A stretch of 10,124 nucleotides of DNA, from contig VFKW01000132.1 of the NCBI GenBank assembly GCA_009885355.1, forward strand, positions 1 to 10,124, in the 5' to 3' direction. The position numbers and the translations under genes are program-made. The stretch comes from Candidatus Berkelbacteria bacterium. GTDB lineage: Bacteria > Patescibacteriota > UBA1384 > VFKW01. The notes beneath the pieces were generated by a model. That model was given only the letters and a program-made list of their open reading frames with translations, was not told where the DNA came from and searched no databases. Shown piece after piece: positions 1-4,799 of this stretch; within the stretch, counting starts at the first letter, position 1, and the number at the start of each line of letters is the position of its first letter.

Positions 1-21
1 CCTTCACTCTTTTCTTTCGTC

Positions 22-81
22 ATCCCGGGCTTGTCTTCGATACAACTCAGACCCTGAGCGAAGTCGAACGGGACCCGGGAT
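22..81. repeat. Dispersed palindrome with CCCGGG arms
   Basis: The arms ATCCCGGG (22-29) and CCCGGGAT (74-81) are perfect inverted copies. They enclose a smaller CTCAG/CTGAG palindrome. This resembles the GTCAT...GGATC short repeats seen elsewhere in the window (938-958, 3573-3616, 4163-4215). It lies at the distal end of the minus-strand array. No protein coding is supported here. Confidence 0.55.
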
Positions 82-98
82 CCAGGTATAAGAAAGTA

Positions 99-133
99 GG
101 CTCGTCCTTGTGCAGATTACACGAGGACGAGCC
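99..133 (-). terminator. Long hairpin after the last array gene, possible terminator
   Basis: GGCTCGTCCT (99-108) pairs with AGGACGAGCC (124-133). The stem can extend inward to 14 pairs with one imperfect pair. It begins 14 bases after the stop codon of the 126-residue gene. On the minus strand it is followed by a pyrimidine-rich stretch rather than a clean T-run, so intrinsic termination is possible but not certain. It may simply be one more of the array's many hairpins. Confidence 0.35.
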
Positions 134-137
134 GTTT

Positions 138-167
138 GACTGGCAGCTAATATTGCGGCTGCCAGTC
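138..167 (-). other. Hairpin enclosing the stop codon of the 126-residue gene
   Basis: GACTGGCAGC (138-147) pairs perfectly with GCTGCCAGTC (158-167), leaving a 10-base loop. The TAG stop (147-149) sits at the edge of the loop. The 437-residue gene has a comparable arrangement at 2213-2236. Confidence 0.6.
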
Positions 168-527
168 GGGGTTGGAGAGGCGAGCCATGACACTGTCAAA
201 GCTCAATTCCTCTCCATTGGAGCAGGGAACAAATGCCCCCTGTCCGTTTGGGCAGAGTTCAGCCGTAATCGACTTGATTTTTGCCCAAAATTCGCCTCCA
301 GGGTGGTAGGCGAGCCAGATTTCGCAGCCGAGTGTCGTGATGACCACTCGGCTGTTGTTGCCATCATAACAGCCGAGTGCTTTCGCATTAGCTGTTACGA
401 TATCTTCCTCGGATGCCTCTTCGGCTTTCCAAGGTTCGACGGCCCGAAGGCCGTCAACTCGGACAAAGCCCAGTGCAGCGAGCTGGGCTCGCTGCACTGG
501 GCTCGTGGGGATGTTTGTTCTTTCCAT
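147..527 (-). CDS. Hypothetical protein, 126 residues, hairpin-rich gene
   Basis: I do not recognise the family. The protein is soluble-looking, with no signal peptide or membrane segment. It has an acidic patch near residues 35-45, an aromatic stretch near 70-85 (IWLAYHPGGEFWAK) and four scattered cysteines without a clear metal motif. The ATG at 527 is preceded by AGGAGG (540-545) at a rather long spacing of 12 bases. No nearer start exists. The DNA is full of stem-loops: a 17-bp stem at 467-503, GACGGCC/GGCCGTC at 438-455, CAGCCGAGTG/CACTCGGCTG at 325-354, and a 10-bp stem at 138-167 that straddles the TAG stop. It is the last gene of the minus-strand array. The reading frame, ribosome site and shared hairpin style argue that it is real. 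No function is assigned. Confidence 0.65.
   Translation of the reverse strand: MERTNIPTSPVQRAQLAALGFVRVDGLRAVEPWKAEEASEEDIVTANAKALGCYDGNNSRVVITTLGCEIWLAYHPGGEFWAKIKSITAELCPNGQGAFVPCSNGEELSFDSVMARLSNPDWQPQY
467..503 (-). other. 17-bp perfect hairpin inside a coding region
   Basis: AGCCCAGTGCAGCGAGC (467-483) is the exact reverse complement of 487-503, with a 3-base loop. It lies within codons for about residues 8-20 of the 126-residue protein. A stem this long in translated sequence is unusual. Adjacent at 438-455 is a 7-bp stem whose minus-strand loop is TTCG closed by C-G, the exceptionally stable UUCG tetraloop if transcribed leftward. Confidence 0.8.
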
Positions 528-545
528 TTGTGTGTTTTCCCTCCT

Positions 546-695
546 AATCTCAACCTATTTATTTCCATCGTATCTGTCATCTCGAGCAGCGTCGAGAGAT
601 CTTATACTTGGAAAATATACAGGCTGGGAAAGAAGTCCTCTCATCCTTGACGAATCAAGGACGAGAGGGTAGAACCGCGCCCCAAAGCGCGGTTC
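546..695 (-). repeat. Structured inter-cistron module, diverged third copy
   Basis: Read leftward it holds hairpin A (GAACCGCGC 672-680 with GCGCGGTTC 687-695), hairpin B (637-650 with 655-668, 14 positions with one A-C mismatch that becomes G-U on the minus strand) and a weaker hairpin near 578-602. It ends just before the ribosome site of the 126-residue gene. Hairpins A and B recur at 2055-2113, and A recurs at 985-1010. Here A and B fall within a small open frame (555-734), which makes that frame doubtful. Confidence 0.7.
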
Positions 696-734
696 CGTAA
701 AAATTGTCAGCGTCACTTTCTCGGTGTTATTCAT
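555..734 (-). CDS. Doubtful small ORF, 59 codons
   Basis: An ATG at 734 lies close behind a GGAGGTG ribosome site, the same arrangement used by the 49-residue gene at 1810. The product begins MNNTEKVTLTIF. It then runs through the repeated hairpins A and B, whose other copies are non-coding, so the C-terminal two thirds is repeat-derived. It could be a real short gene that lost its end when the hairpin module was inserted, or an open frame by chance. The stop lies about 10 bases before the next gene's ribosome site, which suits an operon. I favour a degenerate remnant. Confidence 0.35.
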   Translation of the reverse strand: MNNTEKVTLTIFTEPRFGARFYPLVLDSSRMRGLLSQPVYFPSIRSLDAARDDRYDGNK

Positions 735-740
735 CTATTT

Positions 741-906
741 TCACCTCCCTTCCTCTGAAGATGGCTAACTTTGGACTCTGATGCCCAATGGTTGCCATTA
801 CTTCAGTTCTTGGGTCGAGGTGTGACCCAACCTGGCGGATTATTTTGTTTTGTGATGATTTACATCCGCAAAACGATATAGTTGGAAGCCGCCGCTTCCG
901 AAACAT
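741..906 (-). promoter_or_regulatory. Repeated structured leader, copy 1
   Basis: This 166-base segment is nearly identical to 1815-1978. The copies differ at a few sites plus a 2-base length change. Each copy ends at a GGAGGTG ribosome site just before a start codon. On the minus strand several helices form: GGAAGC/GCTTCC, GTTTTG with CAAAAC enclosing GATG/CATC, TTGGGT/ACCCAA, AATGG/CCATT, and TTGGGC/GTCCAA, with CTGAAG/CTTCAG closing the last two. The copy difference in the TTGG stem (A-U versus G-U) keeps the pairing. An open frame runs 727-906 from an ATG behind AAGGAG and overlaps the next ATG by 8 bases, but the 2-base length difference breaks this frame in copy 2. A structured leader is therefore more likely than a conserved peptide. 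No known riboswitch class was recognised. Confidence 0.7.
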
Positions 907-918
907 GTTTGCTCCTTA

Positions 919-1012
919 TTTCTGTCTCTAATATGAGATCCTGAAACGAGTTCAGGATGACACGGTAGGGACAGGAAAAGAAGTGGAACCGCGCCCCAAA
1001 GCGCGGTTCCGA
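919..1012 (-). repeat. Structured inter-cistron module, copy 1 (trailer part)
   Basis: Read leftward it contains hairpin A (985-994 with 1001-1010) followed by a two-tier hairpin. The outer stem is 919-930 with 966-978. The inner stem is ATCCTGAA (938-945) with TTCAGGAT (951-958) and a 5-base loop. The equivalent position in copy 2 (2010-2030) keeps the 8-bp stem and loop length but has different paired bases. It sits between the stop of the ring-nuclease-like gene and leader copy 1. Confidence 0.7.
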
Positions 1013-1142
1013 AAAATTATGTCTGATAGATTCGTTTTCATACCTTATAGTGCCTGCCATATGGCTACACTTCGATATGTTCGTAATCTTTTGGCCGTCA
1101 GTTCGGCCCCTGCAGTTGCTGCCACAGGCCAAGTTCTGGAGG

Positions 1143-1598
1143 TTATACTGGGTTATCCCAGCCACACCATGGACAATCAGCACATTCCTCATGCGTATTA
1201 CTACGCTCTGAGAAATGGAAGACTTTGCCACAATTGCCGCAAGTTAGCTTGCGGTCAATGGTGTACTCCACGAACTCAAAGTTCGCGGAATTGACCTCCT
1301 CGATGGAGAATCGCTCCCCCTCGTTCAATCGGCGAGAAAATCTCGCTGAAAGAACAATGAGAGTATCTCCTGGCATCAAAGTTACCTTTGGCGCCACCTC
1401 TGGGATCTCGACTTCGATTTCAAATCGAGTACGGAGGGCTTCAATTGTGGTCTCGTGAGACCTATTGAAGCAGGAGACGATTTCTCTCGAGGAGATAATC
1501 TCTTTGGCCTGATCGGCCGAGATCACCTTTCGAGAGATTATTACATCTCCCTCGAACATTGTCGAACTCATTGCGAGTCCAACAACTGTCTTTGCCAT
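1143..1598 (-). CDS. DUF1874/STIV-B116-like protein (AcrIII-1/Crn2-type ring nuclease candidate) with C-terminal zinc ribbon
   Basis: Residues 1-114 of 151 match the pattern of the DUF1874 family, recognised from memory of AcrIII-1 (SIRV1 gp29) and STIV B116. The matching parts are an N-terminal strand (TVVGLAMSSTMF), a helix after VISADQAKEII, the SHETTIEAL segment whose His48 corresponds to the catalytic His of AcrIII-1, a KVTLMPGDTLIV strand pair, and RRLNEGERFSIEEV, where Arg90 and Glu93 fall at the conserved Arg/Glu positions. AcrIII-1 and Crn2 cleave the cyclic tetra-adenylate signal of type III CRISPR systems. Many other DUF1874 proteins have no tested role. Residues 117-151 add a zinc ribbon (Cys120, Cys123, Cys142, Cys145, with Cys139 nearby) not found in the compact family members I know. 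The ATG at 1598 follows GGAGGG by six bases. A longer frame upstream lacks a better site. The DNA is hairpin-rich. Ring-nuclease activity is inferred. Confidence 0.75.
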   Translation of the reverse strand: MAKTVVGLAMSSTMFEGDVIISRKVISADQAKEIISSREIVSCFNRSHETTIEALRTRFEIEVEIPEVAPKVTLMPGDTLIVLSARFSRRLNEGERFSIEEVNSANFEFVEYTIDRKLTCGNCGKVFHFSERSNTHEECADCPWCGWDNPV

Positions 1599-1660
1599 AT
1601 ATATCCCTCCTTTCTGTCGCGTCTGGCTCACAGGCCGTAATGCGGGAAGGAAATATGGCC

Positions 1661-1810
1661 TTAGTCATTTTTTGGCACAATCACTATTAGATTGTGTCTT
1701 TCTGCTGCTTCTAAAAAAGCGACAAGGAGTCCGTTTTCCAGACCTGGGATATGGACTCCTGGTTCGAGCTTTTTGAGCTCTTCAAAAAGCTCAAAAAATC
1801 TTTTTTCCAT
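1661..1810 (-). CDS. Small acidic-basic protein, 49 residues
   Basis: The product begins MEKRFFELFEELKKLEPG and ends VIVPKND. It has an N-terminal amphipathic, charged helix and a hydrophobic C-terminal strand (NLIVIVP). There are no cysteines and no membrane span. I do not recognise it. The start is well supported: GGGAGGTG lies just ahead of the ATG at 1810, directly after the repeated leader copy 2. The stop is 62 bases before the ring-nuclease-like gene's ATG, so the two are probably co-transcribed and possibly functionally paired. The coding DNA carries hairpins like its neighbours, for example CACAATC (1676-1682) with GATTGTG (1690-1696) and GGAGTCC with GGACTCC. This shared style supports its reality. 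Confidence 0.6.
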   Translation of the reverse strand: MEKRFFELFEELKKLEPGVHIPGLENGLLVAFLEAAERHNLIVIVPKND

Positions 1811-1814
1811 TTTT

Positions 1815-1978
1815 TCACCTCCCTTCCTCTGAAGATGGCTAACTTTGGACTCTGATGTCCAATGGTTGCCATTACTTCAGTTCTTGGGTCGAGGTGTGAC
1901 CCAACCTGGCGGATAATTGTTTTGTGATGATTTACATCTGCAAAACGAAATAGTTGGAAGCCGCCGCTTCCGAAGCAT
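1815..1978 (-). promoter_or_regulatory. Repeated structured leader, copy 2
   Basis: It is a direct copy of 741-906 in the same orientation, ending at the ribosome site of the 49-residue gene. The same helices form. Here the small frame that starts at the ATG at 1978 behind AAGGAG stops after 33 codons (1877-1978). This supports selection on RNA shape rather than on a peptide, although a regulatory leader peptide cannot be excluded. Confidence 0.7.
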
Positions 1979-1990
1979 AGTTGCTCCTTA

Positions 1991-2115
1991 TTTCTGTCTC
2001 TGTAATTAGATTCCGGGTCGAGCCCGGAATGACGACAGGGACAGGAAAAGAAGTCCCCTCATCCTTGACGAATCAAGGACGAGGGGGTAGAACCGCGCCC
2101 CAAAGCGCGGTTCCA
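1991..2115 (-). repeat. Structured inter-cistron module, copy 2 (trailer part)
   Basis: Read leftward it holds hairpin A (2090-2098 with 2105-2113), hairpin B (2055-2068 with 2073-2086) and a two-tier hairpin with outer stem 1991-2003/2035-2048 and inner stem ATTCCGGG (2010-2017) with CCCGGAAT (2023-2030). It lies about 110 bases after the 437-residue gene. Hairpin B differs from the 637-668 copy by a compensated pair (T639-A666 becomes C2057-G2084). Confidence 0.75.
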
Positions 2116-2221
2116 AAATTTGTTTGCAAATACTGCCATTTGCGAGACTCACCAGTTACACCTGTGCCGCGTTCAATTTTTGCCGAAGAATTGGAAAACT
2201 TTTTTAGATTTTCCGTCGGAA
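2116..2221. other. Short spacer downstream of the 437-residue gene
   Basis: This holds no gene. Its only clear element is the left arm of the stop-codon hairpin (2213-2221). Confidence 0.5.
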
Positions 2222-2236
2222 TTATTCTTCCGACGG
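2213..2236 (-). other. Hairpin enclosing the stop codon of the 437-residue gene
   Basis: CCGTCGGAA (2213-2221) pairs perfectly with TTCCGACGG (2228-2236). The TAA stop (2222-2224) lies in the 6-base loop. Confidence 0.65.
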
Positions 2237-3535
2237 TTCTGCTGCGATGTCTTCGAAGATTTCCTCCGACAATACGTCGGAAGGGATAACTTCGCCGAGT
2301 TGGCGGAGTTTATACTCCACCACTCGAGAAACATTCCAGTCGGCCATGAATTTGGCCAACTGACCGAGGGTGATGCCCTCGGGATTTTTAGAGCGGAAGT
2401 GCTCTAATGCCCAGGCTTCGGTGCCTGGGAGGCAGTTACCACTGTTGACTGAGTCGTCAGCGGTAACAATTTCATCTTTATGGCGGACGATGGCGTCCGC
2501 CAACCATTCCTGTCGGAGGCGAGCGGCTTCAGCTCGCTCTTCCTCCGAAATCAGTCTCTGGATGGTCTCTTCGACCTTTTGGTGAGCTCCCTCCTGGAGA
2601 GTTTCAAAGACTTCCAGATAGGTCTCGCCATCTCTGGCGAGAAGAGAGACAGCTTCTGAGGACTCGAGGTAAACCTCGAAGTCCTCTTCGAAGATTTGGC
2701 CTTCCCGTTCGAAGCGGAAAAGCCCAGCTGCGACATAATTGTCGCCGTGTTGGATGTAGAGGTTCTCGGTGAGTACCTCTACATTTGCCGGGGCGGCGGA
2801 CTGCAGGCGAACGGGGTCCGCCAGTTCAGCTGCTGAGTAGCGCGCGCGGGCGACCCCGCGCACGATTTTGTAATAATCGTCGCCGACCGGGTGTAACCCT
2901 AGTCGGCTCCAGAAGTTGAGAGGTGTCGACCATCTCTCCTCGGCCGGGCGCTCTGGCCACTGGAATTTTGTTTCGAGGCCTGAAAAGGCCTCGAATATGC
3001 GGTTTATGTCGGGGAATTTTACCCTGACTGGCGTTTGGTATTCCCAAGTCGCCTCGACATACTCCTCTGGCGATCGCCAGAAGTTAACCCGCATCTGACG
3101 GGTCTCAAGTGTGACTTTTTCGCCGGTCATAATCGGCCGGACGAGGTCGTTCGGCACTAAAAATGTGCCGAACTCGTTATGCTGAAGTACGACCGGGTAG
3201 CGGTCGTACCAGTTCCCGGTGTTCGGCCAGTCGGCCGAACCTTTTACGACCGGGACCGTAATGGTCCAGTCGCCGATTGCGGGTGCTGAGGCCCGCGATA
3301 CCTCGATATTATGGCAGTCGACACGGTAGGTGCCGACAGTTACGAGAGACATGCGTCCCTTGATCCAACCCGCTCCAGACATACCGGAGCGGCTGGAGTA
3401 GTAATTTTTGCCGCCGAAGGCCTCATGGACCTTGGCAGCTGTTTCGTAGTCGGAGTACGGGTGAAATTCACCCGTACGCAGATCGAACAATACTGAGTGG
3501 CTTCCGCCACCCCAAGATACTTCTATTTTTTGCAC
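2222..3535 (-). CDS. Hypothetical protein, 437 residues, hairpin-saturated gene
   Basis: I do not recognise the family. The N-terminal two thirds looks like a beta-rich globular protein with many Trp, Tyr and Gly residues (for example GNWYDRYPVVLQHNEFGTFLVP). About residues 310-345 form a charged helix (VEETIQRLISEEERAEAARL). The C-terminus holds SGNCLPGTEAW near residues 363-373, followed by a helical tail ending in acidic residues. There is no signal peptide or membrane segment. I chose the GTG at 3535 because GGAGG (3542-3546) precedes it by six bases. The frame stays open to a GTG at 3775, but that extension is made of dispersed repeats and has only a poorly spaced ribosome site. The gene contains at least nine perfect local stems of 8-10 bp with loops of 4-11 bases. 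It is the first gene of the minus-strand array and GC-richer than the window's house genes. Confidence 0.7.
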   Translation of the reverse strand: MQKIEVSWGGGSHSVLFDLRTGEFHPYSDYETAAKVHEAFGGKNYYSSRSGMSGAGWIKGRMSLVTVGTYRVDCHNIEVSRASAPAIGDWTITVPVVKGSADWPNTGNWYDRYPVVLQHNEFGTFLVPNDLVRPIMTGEKVTLETRQMRVNFWRSPEEYVEATWEYQTPVRVKFPDINRIFEAFSGLETKFQWPERPAEERWSTPLNFWSRLGLHPVGDDYYKIVRGVARARYSAAELADPVRLQSAAPANVEVLTENLYIQHGDNYVAAGLFRFEREGQIFEEDFEVYLESSEAVSLLARDGETYLEVFETLQEGAHQKVEETIQRLISEEERAEAARLRQEWLADAIVRHKDEIVTADDSVNSGNCLPGTEAWALEHFRSKNPEGITLGQLAKFMADWNVSRVVEYKLRQLGEVIPSDVLSEEIFEDIAAEPSEE

Positions 3536-3572
3536 TTTATGCCTCCGGTGCGGGCTTGACCGTCTTTTTAGT

Positions 3573-3616
3573 TGATCCTGAATAAATGACGATCCCTCCA
3601 CTTCGGTCGGGATGAC
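3573..3616 (-). repeat. GTCATCCCGACC-type dispersed repeat, copy a
   Basis: On the minus strand this reads GTCATCCCGACCGAAG..., followed by GGAGGGATCGTCA and ATTCAGGATC. A second copy at 4163-4215 has 9 extra bases in the loop region. The arms CCCGACC and GGAGGGATC can pair in part. It belongs to the GTCAT...GGATC group of short palindromes common in environmental bacterial genomes. Confidence 0.7.
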
Positions 3617-3675
3617 ACTGCTTGGATCATAGCTAAGCAGATTCGGAGCCTGTTGCACCGTGATTTTTTCACCGT

Positions 3676-3763
3676 TTAGTACGGCGTGAGGAAGCATATC
3701 TTCATAGTTCTCGACAAGCTCGAACAATAATTGAAGAAATATGCTCCGTACATGCCGTACTAA
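3676..3763 (-). repeat. Long inverted repeat with nested palindrome in the array leader
   Basis: The left arm starts TTAGTACGGCGTG (3676-3688). The right arm ends CATGCCGTACTAA (3751-3763). Pairing continues inward through AGCATAT/ATATGCT and CTTCA/TGAAG with small gaps. At its tip is the palindrome TTCTCGACAAGCTCGAA (3708-3724). The whole forms a hairpin of about 88 bases. It may be a small non-autonomous mobile element or a regulatory leader structure. Confidence 0.65.
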
Positions 3764-3802
3764 TTTTGCAAACACTCCTGATGTTTGCTGATTTTTTTCA
3801 AT

Positions 3803-3875
3803 GCCTAAGGTTGTATCTAAATGATGTCCTTGGTGGCTCTTTAAATGTGCCAGGATCTTTAGATATGGCTTAGGC
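3803..3875 (-). repeat. Second long hairpin in the array leader
   Basis: GCCTAAG (3803-3809) pairs with CTTAGGC (3869-3875). The inner stem TATCTAAA pairs with TTTAGATA, and TGGC/GCCA lies further in. The result is a long interrupted hairpin of about 73 bases. It lies 5' of the 437-residue gene on the minus-strand transcript. Confidence 0.6.
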
Positions 3876-3927
3876 GACAGCGCTTTTTCCAGATTGCTCC
3901 AGAAGAGGCGTTGTTTTTATGTTTTTT

Positions 3928-4022
3928 ACTTCTCGACTTCGCTCGAAGAATAACAAGCTAAAGCTTGGGCTACATTCGTAGATTATGATTTTTCGCATGT
4001 AACAAGCTAAAGCCTGGATTAC
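3928..4022. repeat. Cluster of short dispersed palindromes
   Basis: It contains one TCTCGACTTCGCTCGAAGAA palindrome (about 3930-3950) and two copies of ACAAGCTAAAGCTTGGGCTAC-type sequence (3953-3973 and 4002-4022). A third relative at 4994-5016 has CACGCTAAAGCGTG, where the stem pair changes from A-T to C-G on both sides. These are non-coding repeats. Confidence 0.6.
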
Positions 4023-4089
4023 GGAATTGATTGAAATCGAGATTTTAGCAGAGACCCTTAAGGAGAGCTCAAGCCGAACGAAGTTCGGC

Positions 4090-4122
4090 AGTATATAGTA
4101 TTTAGTATCTAGTATATAGCTG
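4090..4122. repeat. AT-rich TAGTAT tandem repeat
   Basis: Several imperfect units of TAGTAT(A/T)TAG run in tandem. A similar tract occurs at 4843-4882. Low-complexity sequence with no gene. Confidence 0.5.
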
Positions 4123-4162
4123 CTATATCGTTTGATGGCCAGAATTCGCGCCGTATGTATGA

Positions 4163-4239
4163 GATCCTGAATGAGTGACGATCCCTCCACTTCGCTGCGC
4201 TCCGGTCGGGATGACACAGTGGGAAATGGTCGGGATGAC
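4163..4239 (-). repeat. GTCATCCCGACC-type dispersed repeat, copy b
   Basis: This is the longer relative of 3573-3616 (4163-4215), with an additional partial GTCATCCCGACC at 4228-4239. A 123-codon open frame crosses it on the minus strand (3870-4241), but its peptide is repeat-derived and it is not called as a gene. Confidence 0.65.
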
Positions 4240-4394
4240 ATTATTCAGGACGACAATTAAATGGCGTTTATTTTGGCGTTTTATGGTTCAATTGTGAGTA
4301 CTTCCCTCCTTTTTTCTCCTTTAGTATTTGAGTAATTAACTTATCTTCGCACTCCTGTGGAAAGGATAAATTGGTTACTCGCAATTGATAGTTG
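4240..4394. other. Non-coding stretch with purine-rich ribosome-site-like sequence
   Basis: No protein gene is supported. On the minus strand AAGGAGGGAAG occurs near 4305 but is not followed by an ATG or a frame longer than a few codons. The segment is part of the inferred long leader of the array. Confidence 0.4.
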
Positions 4395-4625
4395 TAAATA
4401 AGAGTTGTTGGAGCCACCGGTTCCTGATTTGCCTAAATCGAAATCTAAGCTTGGTGGGTTATAAATATTTGGGGTATTTATTTAGTACCCGAGCATCGGC
4501 TTCTAAGGGCCGAAATATTTACCGCGACTTATTGGTAGCACGGACAGGCGAGTGATCGTATCCTTGCGCAACCTGTGCCTTCCTGAAGGGAACAGATCAG
4601 ATATGATCTCTGGTAACCTTATTAA
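4395..4625 (-). ncRNA. Candidate structured RNA in the array leader
   Basis: This segment has no gene but contains many consistent helices. A three-way junction can form at 4457-4523: closing pairs GGTT with ACC and AAATATTT (4463-4470) with AAATATTT (4513-4520), arm GGGTA/TACCC (4472-4490), and arm TCGGC/GCCGA (4496-4513). Further helices are GCAC (4538-4541) with GTGC (4575-4578), AGATC/GATCT (4594-4609), and CCACC/GGTGG near 4412-4456. It lies downstream of a strong minus-strand promoter. I looked for tmRNA, RNase P RNA, SRP RNA and 6S hallmarks and found none. It could be a separate small RNA or simply the folded leader of the array mRNA. Confidence 0.4.
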
Positions 4626-4631
4626 TGTAAC

Positions 4632-4651
4632 TTCTCGACAAGCTCGAAGAA
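4632..4651. repeat. TTCTCGACAAGCTCGAAGAA palindrome
   Basis: This is one of several copies of the same short palindrome (also 3708-3724, 5797-5814 and, interrupted, 9591-9632). Confidence 0.7.
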
Positions 4652-4739
4652 TATTTTTAAGGCGTTTCTCTTATTTGATATATACTTGAACTCTTTTTAA
4701 GGGTTCTGCTTTTCTATATATATGCTTTTGTTAATTTGC

Positions 4740-4793
4740 TAACGATGTTTTGCTAGTATTCTGTCTGCCGACTCTGTGCCCTTTTCATCGTTA
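4740..4793 (-). other. 5'-terminal hairpin of the array transcript
   Basis: TAACGATG (4740-4747) pairs perfectly with CATCGTTA (4786-4793). The start of this stem coincides with the predicted transcription start about 7 bases after the minus-strand -10 box, so the RNA would begin with a closed hairpin. Confidence 0.5.
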
Positions 4794-4799
4794 TGAGCC

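Larger units (their letters stand above)
3536..3775 (-). other. Open but repeat-derived extension upstream of the 437-residue gene
   Basis: Eighty in-frame codons continue the 437-residue frame upstream to a GTG at 3775. They include a GTCATCCCGACC-type repeat (3573-3616) read as SVIPTEVEGSSFIQD and a TTCTCGACAAGCTCGAA palindrome (3708-3724) read as FELVE. The GTG at 3775 has CAGGAG only one base away, which is too close for normal initiation. I read this segment as leader. If translated, it would be a case of a palindromic repeat embedded in a protein. Confidence 0.5.

Noticed and set aside
108..650. Plus-strand open frame of 180 codons
   Set aside because: It is antisense to the 126-residue gene and the hairpin modules, and it has no ribosome site. 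The open frame is a by-product of the GC-rich opposite strand.
727..906. Conserved 59-residue leader peptide
   Set aside because: The frame in copy 1 is broken by a 2-base length difference in copy 2, while the helices are preserved. A structured RNA explains the conservation better.
860..1231. Minus-strand open frame of 123 codons over the 3' end of the ring-nuclease-like gene
   Set aside because: It overlaps the real gene in another frame and crosses hairpin A and a VILNSFQDL-type repeat peptide.
741..1978. Integron attC sites as the explanation for the repeated folded modules
   Set aside because: The modules sit between small genes and fold, but the GTTRRRY/RYYYAAC core pair was not found and no integrase is present in the window.
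3870..4241. Minus-strand open frame of 123 codons
   Set aside because: Its peptide is mostly translated dispersed repeats (SSRPERSEVEGSSLIQD and FFERSREV types) and AT tandem repeats, with no supported ribosome site.
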